From Pseudomonas fluorescens (lineage in GTDB: Bacteria > Pseudomonadota > Gammaproteobacteria > Pseudomonadales > Pseudomonadaceae): DNA of 64,000 nt. The position numbers and the translations under genes were made by a program. The DNA is taken from assembly GCF_902497775.2 (NCBI RefSeq), contig NZ_OZ024668.1:3309826-3373825 (forward strand), given 5' to 3'. The first letter of the stretch is position 1. Every line of letters starts with the position of its first letter. A model generated the notes under the pieces. It worked only from the letters and a program-made list of their open reading frames with translations, had not been told where the DNA came from and did not search any database. Shown here in pieces: positions 30,620 through 38,806 of this stretch.

Positions 30620-31842
30620 CCGCTACGGAGCATTTCCTTGGGCACGTACTTGCCGATTTCGTACTTGCCAATTGCCGCGCGGTGCACTTCGTCCGGGCCG
30701 TCGGCCAGGCGCAGGGTGCGCTGCATGGCGTACATGTAGGCCAGCGGGAAGTCGCCCGAGACGCCAGCGCCACCGTGAATCTGGATCGCCCGGTCGATGA
30801 CCTTGAGAGCCACGTTCGGTGCAACCACCTTGATCTGGGCGATTTCGCTGCGGGCGACCTTGTTGCCGACGGTGTCCATCATGTAGGCGGCCTTGAGGGT
30901 CAGCAGCCGGGCCATGTCGATTTCCATCCGCGAGTCGGCAATCTTGTCGACGTTGCCACCCAGGCGCGCCAATGGCCGGCCGAAAGCGGTACGCTCCACC
31001 GAGCGTTTGCACATCAGCTCAAGTGCTCGCTCGGCCATGCCGATCGAGCGCATGCAGTGGTGGATACGCCCCGGGCCAAGGCGTCCCTGGGCGATCTCGA
31101 AACCGCGGCCCTCACCAAGCAGCACGTTCTCGTATGGTACGCGCACGTTCTCGAACAGCACTTCGGCGTGGCCATGGGGGGCGTCGTCGTAGCCGAACAC
31201 CGGCAGCGGGCGTACGATCTTCACCCCGGGGGTGTCGGTGGGTACCAGGATCATCGAATGCTGCTGGTGCCGCGGGCCATCCGGGTTGCTCAGGCCCATG
31301 AAGATCATGATCTTGCAGCGTGGATCGCAAGCACCGGAGGTCCACCATTTGCGCCCGTTGATCACCCACTCGTCACCGTCACGCACGGCGCGGGCAGCCA
31401 TGTTGGTGGCGTCGGACGAGGCCACGTCCGGCTCGGTCATGGCGAACGCCGAGCGGATGTCGCCGCGCAGCAGCGGTTCGAGCCACTGGCGTTTCTGTTG
31501 TTCGTTGGCGTAACGCACCAGCACTTCCATGTTGCCGGTGTCCGGCGCCGAGCAGTTGAACGGCTCGGGGCCCAGCAACGAGCGGCCCATGATCTCGGCC
31601 AGGGGCGCATACTCAAGGTTGGTCAGGCCCGCGCCCAGTTCCGACTCAGGCAGGAACAGGTTCCACAAGCCCTCGGCCCTGGCCTTGGCCTTGAGCTCTT
31701 CCATGATCGCGGTCGGCTGCCAGCGATCACCTTCGGCGACCTGGCGCTCGAACACCGCTTCAGCGGGATAGACATAGGCATCCATGAACGCCGTGACACG
31801 TTCGCGCAGCGCCTGGACCTTGGGTGAATAGGCGAAATCCAT
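30613..31842 (-). CDS. Acyl-CoA dehydrogenase (ACAD10/11-like)
   Basis: FAD-dependent dehydrogenase of 409 aa that oxidises an acyl-CoA to the 2-enoyl-CoA. Visible motifs are [16 protein letters not shown] (FAD/substrate region near residue 135), [18 protein letters not shown] (near 165), the [22 protein letters not shown] segment (near 255), [10 protein letters not shown] (near 290) and [18 protein letters not shown] near the end. The sequence is closest to the ACAD10/11-type branch acting on branched or longer acyl chains, but the substrate is not readable. It is divergent from a LysR regulator gene 138 bases away, which probably controls it. It overlaps the end of the convergent TerC gene by 7 bases. 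Confidence 0.9.
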   Translation of the reverse strand: MDFAYSPKVQALRERVTAFMDAYVYPAEAVFERQVAEGDRWQPTAIMEELKAKARAEGLWNLFLPESELGAGLTNLEYAPLAEIMGRSLLGPEPFNCSAPDTGNMEVLVRYANEQQKRQWLEPLLRGDIRSAFAMTEPDVASSDATNMAARAVRDGDEWVINGRKWWTSGACDPRCKIMIFMGLSNPDGPRHQQHSMILVPTDTPGVKIVRPLPVFGYDDAPHGHAEVLFENVRVPYENVLLGEGRGFEIAQGRLGPGRIHHCMRSIGMAERALELMCKRSVERTAFGRPLARLGGNVDKIADSRMEIDMARLLTLKAAYMMDTVGNKVARSEIAQIKVVAPNVALKVIDRAIQIHGGAGVSGDFPLAYMYAMQRTLRLADGPDEVHRAAIGKYEIGKYVPKEMLRSGH

Positions 31843-31866
31843 GGGCAGTACCTTCAGTGGAAAAGG

Positions 31867-31888
31867 GATCTGATATCGATCCTAGATC
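31867..31888. promoter_or_regulatory. Inverted repeat in the dehydrogenase-LysR intergenic region
   Basis: GATCT (31867-31871) and AGATC (31884-31888) form a spaced dyad with a GATATCGATC-rich interior, lying 25 bases upstream of the dehydrogenase start and about 95 bases before the LysR start. It is a plausible LysR-type operator by position only. Confidence 0.35.
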
Positions 31889-31980
31889 AGCCAGCAAAAT
31901 CCACCTAGTCTATTCTCGGCGTGTATAAACATTCATAACCGATATATGATCGACGAATAACACCAACTAGAGCAGCGCCC

Positions 31981-32916
31981 ATGAACCTGAGCAAGGTCGA
32001 CCTGAATCTGTTCATCGTCTTCGATGCCATCTACACCGAAGCCAACCTGACCCGGGCCGGGCAGATCGTCGGCATTACCCAGCCAGCGGTGTCCAACGCC
32101 CTGGCGCGCCTGCGCGAAACCTTCAACGATCCACTGTTCGTGCGCACCGCCCAGGGCATGGTGCCCACACCCATGGCGCAGAACATCATCGGCCCGGTGC
32201 GCAATGCCCTCTCGCTGCTGCGTGTGTCGGTGCAAGAGAGCCGCATCTTCAACCCGCTGCAGGCCAACAAGACCTTTCGCATCAGCATGACCGACCTCAC
32301 CGAGGCGGTGATCTTGCCGCCACTGTTCCAGCGCCTGCGGCGCCTGGCCCCGGCGGTGGTGATCGAGAGCTTTTTGTGCAAACGCCGGGAAACCACCAAG
32401 GAACTGGCCGCCGGGCGCCTGGATTTTGCCGTCGATGCGCCGCTCAACACCGACCCGCAGGTGCGCCACGTCAAGCTGATGCAGGACCGCTACGTCTGCG
32501 CCATGCGCCAGGGGCATCCGCTGTTCAAGGACAAACTCAGCCTGGACGACTACCTGGGCATGACCCACATCCATATCTCCAGCCGCCGCAATGGCCTGGG
32601 TTATGTCGACCTGGCCCTGGGCAAGATGGGCGTGCAGCGCAAGATCGCCCTGCGCTCCCAGCATTACCTGATGGCCTCGCAAGTGCTGCAACAGACCGAC
32701 ATGGTCATGACCGTGCCGGAGCGTTTCGCCCGCCGCCACCAGCTCAACCATGTCAGCCTGCCGGTGGACGTGCCGCCGCTGGAAACCCACCTGTACTGGC
32801 ACGAAAGCACCGACCAGGACCCGGCCAACCGCTGGATGCGCGAGCAGATCATCGAGCTGTGCCAGGGCGTGGTTGCCCAGGATGACCGGGCGGCCAAGGC
32901 TGAGGTCCCGCGATGA
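31981..32916 (+). CDS. LysR family transcriptional regulator
   Basis: Protein of 311 aa with the classic layout. An N-terminal winged helix (residues 1-65: VDLNLFIVFDAIYTEANLTRAGQIVGITQPAVSNALARLRETFNDPLFVR) is followed by a linker helix and a PBP2-like effector domain from about residue 95. Divergent orientation to the acyl-CoA dehydrogenase gene suggests it regulates that gene. The inducer is unknown. The N-terminal pattern with DLNLF and DPLFVR places it near the NodD/LinR-type LysR group. The MerR gene follows 75 bases later. Confidence 0.92.
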   Translation: MNLSKVDLNLFIVFDAIYTEANLTRAGQIVGITQPAVSNALARLRETFNDPLFVRTAQGMVPTPMAQNIIGPVRNALSLLRVSVQESRIFNPLQANKTFRISMTDLTEAVILPPLFQRLRRLAPAVVIESFLCKRRETTKELAAGRLDFAVDAPLNTDPQVRHVKLMQDRYVCAMRQGHPLFKDKLSLDDYLGMTHIHISSRRNGLGYVDLALGKMGVQRKIALRSQHYLMASQVLQQTDMVMTVPERFARRHQLNHVSLPVDVPPLETHLYWHESTDQDPANRWMREQIIELCQGVVAQDDRAAKAEVPR

Positions 32917-32991
32917 CCCCGCCAATCCTTGCTTGACGTAAACGTCAACCTGCAATTAGCTTAGCTCCATGCCCTTTTACCGAGCCAAGCA

Positions 32992-33393
32992 ATGAGCAGC
33001 CAGACCTACAGCATCTCCGACCTGTCCCGCGAGCTGGACATCACCACCCGGGCCATTCGCTTCTATGAAGAACAGGGCCTGCTCAGCCCGGAGCGCCGTG
33101 GCCTGGAGCGGGTCTATTCGGCCCGCGACAAGGTCAGCCTGAAACTCATTCTGCGCGGCAAGCGCATCGGTTTTTCCCTGGCCGAGTGCCGAGAGCTGAT
33201 CGAACTCTACGACCCTTCCAGCGGCAACCTGAAGCAACTGCACAGCATGCTGGCGAAGATCGCCGAGCGCCGGGCCCAGCTTGAACAGCAGTTGCTCGAC
33301 ATCCAGCAGATGCAACTGGAGCTGGACACCGCCCAAGAGCGCTGCGAGCAAGCCCTGGCCGCCACCCTGAACAACCAGAAAAACAGCCATTGA
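32992..33393 (+). CDS. liuR: MerR family regulator, LiuR-like
   Basis: Protein of 133 aa with an N-terminal MerR winged helix (YSISDLSRELDITTRAIRFYEEQGLL, then RVYSARDKVSLKLILRGKRIGFSL) and a C-terminal coiled-coil dimerisation helix (about residues 78-115). It lacks the metal-binding cysteines of metal-sensing MerR proteins. It resembles LiuR, which controls leucine/isovalerate catabolism in proteobacteria. It lies 19 bases upstream of HMG-CoA lyase, the last step of that pathway, and they are probably co-transcribed. The other liu genes are not here, so the symbol rests on similarity plus context. Confidence 0.75.
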   Translation: MSSQTYSISDLSRELDITTRAIRFYEEQGLLSPERRGLERVYSARDKVSLKLILRGKRIGFSLAECRELIELYDPSSGNLKQLHSMLAKIAERRAQLEQQLLDIQQMQLELDTAQERCEQALAATLNNQKNSH

Positions 33394-33412
33394 GCCCTGA
33401 GGAACCCTGCCC

Positions 33413-34312
33413 ATGTCATTGCCTGAAAAAGTTCGCCTGGTCGAAGTCGGCCCGCGCGACGGCCTGCAGAACGAAGCCCAGCCCATCAGCGTGGCCGACA
33501 AGGTACGACTGGTCGATGACCTGAGCGACGCAGGCTTGTCCTATATAGAGGTGGGCAGCTTCGTTTCACCCAAGTGGGTGCCCCAGATGGCCGGCTCCGC
33601 CGAAGTGTTTGCCAATATCCAGCAACACAGTGGGGTGACCTACGCCGCGCTGGCGCCGAACCTGCGTGGTTTCGAAGATGCGCTGGCGGCCGGGGTCAAG
33701 GAGGTGGCGGTGTTCGCCGCAGCCTCCGAAGCGTTCTCCCAGCGCAATATCAACTGCTCGATCAGCGACAGCCTGCAGCGCTTCGTGCCGATCATGGAAG
33801 CGGCGCGCCAGCATGGGGTGCGGGTGCGCGGCTATGTGTCCTGCGTCCTGGGCTGCCCCTATGAAGGCATGATCAGTGCCGAACAGGTCGCCCCGGTGGC
33901 CCGCGAGCTGCACGACATGGGCTGTTATGAAGTGTCGCTGGGCGACACCATCGGCACCGGCACCCCCGGGGCGACCCGGCGCCTGTTCGAGGTGGTCGGC
34001 GCCCAGGTTCCCCGGGCCCAACTGGCCGGTCACTTCCATGACACCTACGGCCAGGCCCTGGCCAATGTCTATGCCAGCCTGCTCGAAGGTATCAGTGTGT
34101 TCGACAGCTCTGTTGCGGGCCTTGGCGGCTGCCCCTATGCCAAGGGCGCCAGCGGTAACGTTGCCAGCGAAGACGTGTTGTACATGCTCCAGGGCCTGGG
34201 GATCGACACCGGTATCGACCTGGAACGCTTGATTGCCGCGGGCTTGCGTATCAGTGAAGTGCTCGGCCGCGCCAGTGGCTCGCGGGTGGCACGCGCCCGT
34301 CACGCACAATAA
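33413..34312 (+). CDS. mvaB: Hydroxymethylglutaryl-CoA lyase
   Basis: TIM-barrel enzyme of 299 aa splitting HMG-CoA to acetyl-CoA and acetoacetate, the final step of leucine degradation. Visible residues are R15/D16 in EVGPRDGLQN, H207 and H209 in AGHFHDTYG (metal ligands) and C240 in AGLGGCPYAKGASGN (catalytic loop). TTP/TIM-barrel segments such as SLGDTIGTGTP are also visible. RBS TGAGGAA precedes ATG 33413. It is also called liuE. The stop is followed by a strong dyad and the crcY region. Confidence 0.92.
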   Translation: MSLPEKVRLVEVGPRDGLQNEAQPISVADKVRLVDDLSDAGLSYIEVGSFVSPKWVPQMAGSAEVFANIQQHSGVTYAALAPNLRGFEDALAAGVKEVAVFAAASEAFSQRNINCSISDSLQRFVPIMEAARQHGVRVRGYVSCVLGCPYEGMISAEQVAPVARELHDMGCYEVSLGDTIGTGTPGATRRLFEVVGAQVPRAQLAGHFHDTYGQALANVYASLLEGISVFDSSVAGLGGCPYAKGASGNVASEDVLYMLQGLGIDTGIDLERLIAAGLRISEVLGRASGSRVARARHAQ

Positions 34313-34318
34313 ACACAC

Positions 34319-34386
34319 GCGGTAACAGCCGGATCAGCGTCCGGGTGTTACCGCCCCCGCACTTTCCAGGGAAATTCCGGGTAACA
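34319..34386 (+). promoter_or_regulatory. Upstream half-sites for CbrB-type enhancer binding
   Basis: Three GTAACA/TGTTAC half-sites occur upstream of the sigma-54 promoter: GTAACA at 34322-34327, TGTTAC at 34346-34351 and GTAACA at 34381-34386. The first two form part of a 9-bp perfect dyad, GCGGTAACA/TGTTACCGC, with an inner CCGGA/TCCGG stem, so it could also be the mvaB terminator. CbrB sites described at crc RNA promoters contain TGTTAC/GTAACA elements, as I recall. The distance of 80-145 bases to the promoter suits an enhancer. Confidence 0.5.
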
Positions 34387-34466
34387 CGGAAACAAATCGA
34401 CAGAATTCCCCGGCCTGTTTTTTTCATAAAACCTGCAAACTATTGATTTTATTGGGTTTTAAAAAG

Positions 34467-34484
34467 TTGGCACGGCACCTGCTA
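34467..34484 (+). promoter_or_regulatory. Sigma-54 promoter of crcY
   Basis: TTGGCACG-GCAC-CTGCTA matches the RpoN consensus YTGGCACG-N4-TTGCW with one mismatch in the -12 element. GG at 34469-34470 and GC at 34481-34482 are exactly 10 bases apart. Transcription would start near 34494. It stands in an AT-rich region with no downstream coding gene on this strand. Confidence 0.8.
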
Positions 34485-34493
34485 TATCTCAGG

Positions 34494-34855
34494 TACAAGA
34501 ACAATAAAAAGTGCGACACACCCAATAAAAATAAGACGAAACGACTCTGACATAACAAGAACAACACGACAGAGGCGCAGCTAACAGATTTTTTTGGAGA
34601 GGATGTGCTTTCCAGGGGCTTGCCCCGCAACCGGACACAGAACAATAAAACTACCCCAAGGTAGCGCAAGTCACGGTTGGATCAGCAATGATGAAGGTAG
34701 ATCAGCGCTCAAAAAAATACGTTTGCTCTTGATCCCGGATGGGGATCGCCAGTGATACAGAGGCAACGGTCGCCAAAAACAACAATAGGCCGCCCTCCAA
34801 TAACAAAAAAAGAGCACGCAACAATCTTTGAGGGGAGCTTAGGCTCCCCTCAGTG
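34494..34855 (+). ncRNA. crcY: CrcY-like small RNA (Hfq/Crc decoy)
   Basis: About 360 bases of AT-rich, non-coding DNA with six A-rich CA motifs: near 34495-34510 (ACAAGAACAATAAAAA), 34521-34536, 34553-34567 (AACAAGAACAACAC), 34641-34651, 34775-34787 (AAAACAACAATAGG) and 34797-34813. Such AANAANAA motifs are the targets of Hfq with Crc; CrcZ/CrcY titrate that complex and relieve catabolite repression. A small GGGGC/GCCCC hairpin (34615-34626) sits inside. The context is decisive: in P. putida crcY lies between mvaB and an mgtC-family gene under CbrB and sigma-54 control, exactly as here. The 3' end is assigned to the hairpin at 34830-34851; both ends are inferred. Confidence 0.85.
34830..34851. 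terminator. Shared hairpin at the 3' ends of crcY and the mgtC-like gene
   Basis: GAGGGGAGC-TTAG-GCTCCCCTC is a perfect 9-bp stem. It reaches into the stop codon of the minus-strand mgtC-like gene and would end crcY on the plus strand. A clear T-tract is lacking on either strand, so efficiency may depend on other factors or the RNA 3' end may be processed. Confidence 0.65.
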
Positions 34856-35374
34856 CTTCCCGCCCTCCCCGTTTTCATCCTCGTTGTCCTTCTCGAAGCG
34901 GTTCACCACCAGCGGCATCACACCCAACACCAACAACGCCAGCACGGTGCTGATCACTGCCGTGGCTTCACGGCCCATGCCCGCCGCCACGCCGATCGCC
35001 GCCGTCATCCACAAGCCCGCTGCCGTGGTCAGGCCTTTGACATGCCCGGCATCCTGGTCGTGGCCCTTGAGAATGGTACCGGCACCGAGAAAACCGATCC
35101 CCGCGACGATACCCTGTACCACCCGGCTCAGCGCCGCGTCGTCGGCCCCGGCCATGCGCGGTACCAGCACAAACAACGCCGCGCCCAGGGCCACCAGCAT
35201 ATGGGTACGCACCCCGGCGGCCTTGCCCTTGAGCTCGCGCTCAAAACCGAGGATGGCGCCAAGCAGTGCCGCCATAATCAGACGCACCGTGACCTGGGTA
35301 AGCTGTTTGGCATCGGTGATGTCGGCAAACTCCGCCACCAGGGTAATCCAGACTTGATGCCACCAGGCGTCCAT
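34850..35374 (-). CDS. MgtC/SapB family membrane protein
   Basis: Protein of 174 aa with the MgtC N-terminal transmembrane domain. VRLIMAALLGAILGFERELKGKAAGVRTHMLVALGAALF (residues about 30-68) is the family signature with the conserved basic stretch. RVVQGIVAGIGFLGAGTILK (near 85-104) and TTAAGLWMTAAIGVAAGMG follow. It has five predicted helices and a short acidic/glycine C-tail; the soluble ACT-like C-domain of virulence MgtC is absent. Relatives are connected with magnesium limitation or acid stress. ATG 35374 gives the normal N-terminus although the frame stays open far upstream. Confidence 0.88.
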   Translation of the reverse strand: MDAWWHQVWITLVAEFADITDAKQLTQVTVRLIMAALLGAILGFERELKGKAAGVRTHMLVALGAALFVLVPRMAGADDAALSRVVQGIVAGIGFLGAGTILKGHDQDAGHVKGLTTAAGLWMTAAIGVAAGMGREATAVISTVLALLVLGVMPLVVNRFEKDNEDENGEGGKH

Positions 35375-35515
35375 GGGCTGTGTCCATGCAGAAGGGTTAA
35401 TCGATGGACAACGGCGTAGACGGCAAGTGCGCCGCCGACCGCTGATCGGTTGCCGCCAGTATCCGCCGCGCTCGTGTGGTCCCAAGCATAGGACCCCAGC
35501 AACGAGGACACGGCC

Positions 35516-35755
35516 ATGCCTATCGAAATTGACGAGAGCAACCAACGCTGCACCCTGATCAGCGACAACATGCATATCCAGGGCGAAGCCAAGGATGTCG
35601 AAGTCGTCACTGATGCCGACCTGCGCATGTCCGTCGCAGTGCTCAACGGCGAGCGCGTGCCGATCACCGAACAAGAGGCAGACGCCCTCACTGTAGCGGG
35701 TGCGGTGGATGGTCGCAGGCATCTCAAAGCATCCGAGCCAGGCTCGGTAATCTGA
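35516..35755 (+). CDS. DUF3203 family protein
   Basis: Small cytoplasmic-looking protein of 79 aa of a family found mainly in Pseudomonas. It begins MPIEIDESNQRCTLI and is rich in acidic residues. A central DADLRMSVAVLNGERVPITEQEADAL segment probably forms a small beta sheet and a helix. GAGG precedes ATG 35516. Function unknown. It lies alone between the divergent mgtC-like gene and ccoG, 121 bases upstream of the latter. Confidence 0.75.
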   Translation: MPIEIDESNQRCTLISDNMHIQGEAKDVEVVTDADLRMSVAVLNGERVPITEQEADALTVAGAVDGRRHLKASEPGSVI

Positions 35756-35876
35756 GGCCTGCAGGGTTTCAGCGGGAAATCTGATACGGTTTTTATCCAG
35801 ATACCTGAGCCTGTTATGCAAACAGATGGGGCGCCATAGTGCTCTGGCCTGATCGAGGCCTGATGAGCGACGAACC

Positions 35877-37289
<1,413 letters not shown>

Positions 37290-37327
37290 TCCCATACACT
37301 GCCCGAGCATCCGAAACCCTTCGAGCC

Positions 37328-38740
37328 ATGATGAAACGCTACGAGAAATTCGCCGACGACATTGCCGAACTGATTCGCTCCGGGGTCCTGGGTCCCGGCC
37401 AGCGCGTACCGTCGGTGCGCTATGCCAGCCAGACCCACGGCGTCAGCCCGTCCACGGTGTTCCAGGCCTACTACCTGCTGGAGCGCCGCGGGCTGATCCG
37501 CGCGCGGCCGCGCTCGGGCTACTTCGTCAACGCCCACGCGCCGCGCCAGTTCAGCGAGCCGCAGATCATCGAGCAGGCCAGCGAATCCACCGAGGTGGAT
37601 GTCAGCGAACTGGTGTTCTCGATCCTCGACTCGATCAAGGACCCGCAAACCGTGGCCTTCGGCTCGGCCTTCCCCAGCCCCAGCCTGTTCCCGCTGCCGC
37701 GCCTGGCCCGCTCCATGGCCAGCGCCAGCCGCGAGATGGACCCACGGATGGTGGTCACCGACCTGTCGCCGGGCAACCCGCAGTTGCGCCGCCAGATTGC
37801 CCTGCGCTACATGGTCGGCGGCCTGATGCTGCCCATGGAAGAGCTGCTGATCACCAACGGCGCGCTGGAGGCCCTGAACCTGTGCCTGCAGGCGGTGACC
37901 GAGCCCGGTGACCTGGTGGCGATCGAAGCGCCGGCGTTTTATGCCTGCCTGCAGATTCTTGAGCGGCTCAAGCTCAAGGCGGTGGAAATCCCCGTGCACC
38001 CGCGTGAAGGCATCGACCTCGGGGTGCTGGCCCAGACCCTGGCCAAACACCCGGTCAAGGCCGTGTGGTGCATGACCAACTTCCAGAACCCGGTGGGCGC
38101 AAGCATGCCGGAGGAAAAGAAACAGCAACTGGTTGAACTGTTGCGCGAGCATCAGGTGCCGTTGATCGAAGACGACGTCTACGCCGAGCTGTACTACGCC
38201 CAGCAGGCGCCGAAACCGGCCAAGGCCTTCGACACCGACGGCCTGGTGATGCACTGCGGCTCGTTCGCCAAGAGCCTGGCCCCCGGCTACCGCATCGGCT
38301 GGGTGGCGGCTGGACGCTATGCGCAGAAGATCGAACGGCTCAAGCTGATGACCTCGCTGTGCGCCTCGATGCCGGCGCAGGCGGCGATTGCCGACTACCT
38401 GCAACATGGCGGCTACGACCGTCATTTGCGCAAGCTGCGCTACGCCCTGGAAGAGCAACAGGCGGCGATGCTTGCGGCGATTGCCCGTTATTTTCCAGCG
38501 CAAACCCGCGTCAGTCACCCTGACGGCGGCTACTTCCTGTGGCTGGAGCTGCCCGAACAGATGGACTCGCTCAAACTGTTCCAGATGGCCTTGGCCCAGG
38601 GCATCAGCATCGCCCCGGGGCCGATCTTTTCGCCGACCCGGCGCTTTCGCAACTGCATCCGCCTCAACTACGGCAGCCCCTGGACCGAGCAATCGGAAAA
38701 GGCCATGGAAACCCTGGGCAAGATCGTCCGCTCGTTCTGA
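37328..38740 (+). CDS. MocR-type GntR regulator with aminotransferase domain
   Basis: Chimeric regulator of 470 aa. The N-terminal GntR winged helix (residues 1-70: DDIAELIRSGVLGPGQRVPSVRYASQTHGVSPSTVFQAYYLLERRGLI) is joined to a fold-type I aminotransferase domain. That domain holds the PLP-binding region: NFQNPVGASM, IEDDVYAEL and Lys315 in SFAKSLAPGYRIGW, the probable Schiff-base residue. MocR proteins sense PLP, amino acids or their derivatives; the target is unknown. Two ATG codons in a row (37328, 37331) precede the same protein. It follows ccoG by 38 bases but a functional link is doubtful. Confidence 0.9.
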   Translation: MMKRYEKFADDIAELIRSGVLGPGQRVPSVRYASQTHGVSPSTVFQAYYLLERRGLIRARPRSGYFVNAHAPRQFSEPQIIEQASESTEVDVSELVFSILDSIKDPQTVAFGSAFPSPSLFPLPRLARSMASASREMDPRMVVTDLSPGNPQLRRQIALRYMVGGLMLPMEELLITNGALEALNLCLQAVTEPGDLVAIEAPAFYACLQILERLKLKAVEIPVHPREGIDLGVLAQTLAKHPVKAVWCMTNFQNPVGASMPEEKKQQLVELLREHQVPLIEDDVYAELYYAQQAPKPAKAFDTDGLVMHCGSFAKSLAPGYRIGWVAAGRYAQKIERLKLMTSLCASMPAQAAIADYLQHGGYDRHLRKLRYALEEQQAAMLAAIARYFPAQTRVSHPDGGYFLWLELPEQMDSLKLFQMALAQGISIAPGPIFSPTRRFRNCIRLNYGSPWTEQSEKAMETLGKIVRSF

Positions 38741-38806
38741 GCCACGGTTGAACTTCGAGCGCGCTTGCTGCACCCTGCGCGCTCGGATTTCCCAGGGATG
38801 GATGGC

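Noticed and set aside
34424..34669. 81-codon minus-strand frame in the AT-rich gap
   Set aside because: Composition is unlike a protein and it overlaps the sigma-54 promoter and crcY; no ribosome binding site.
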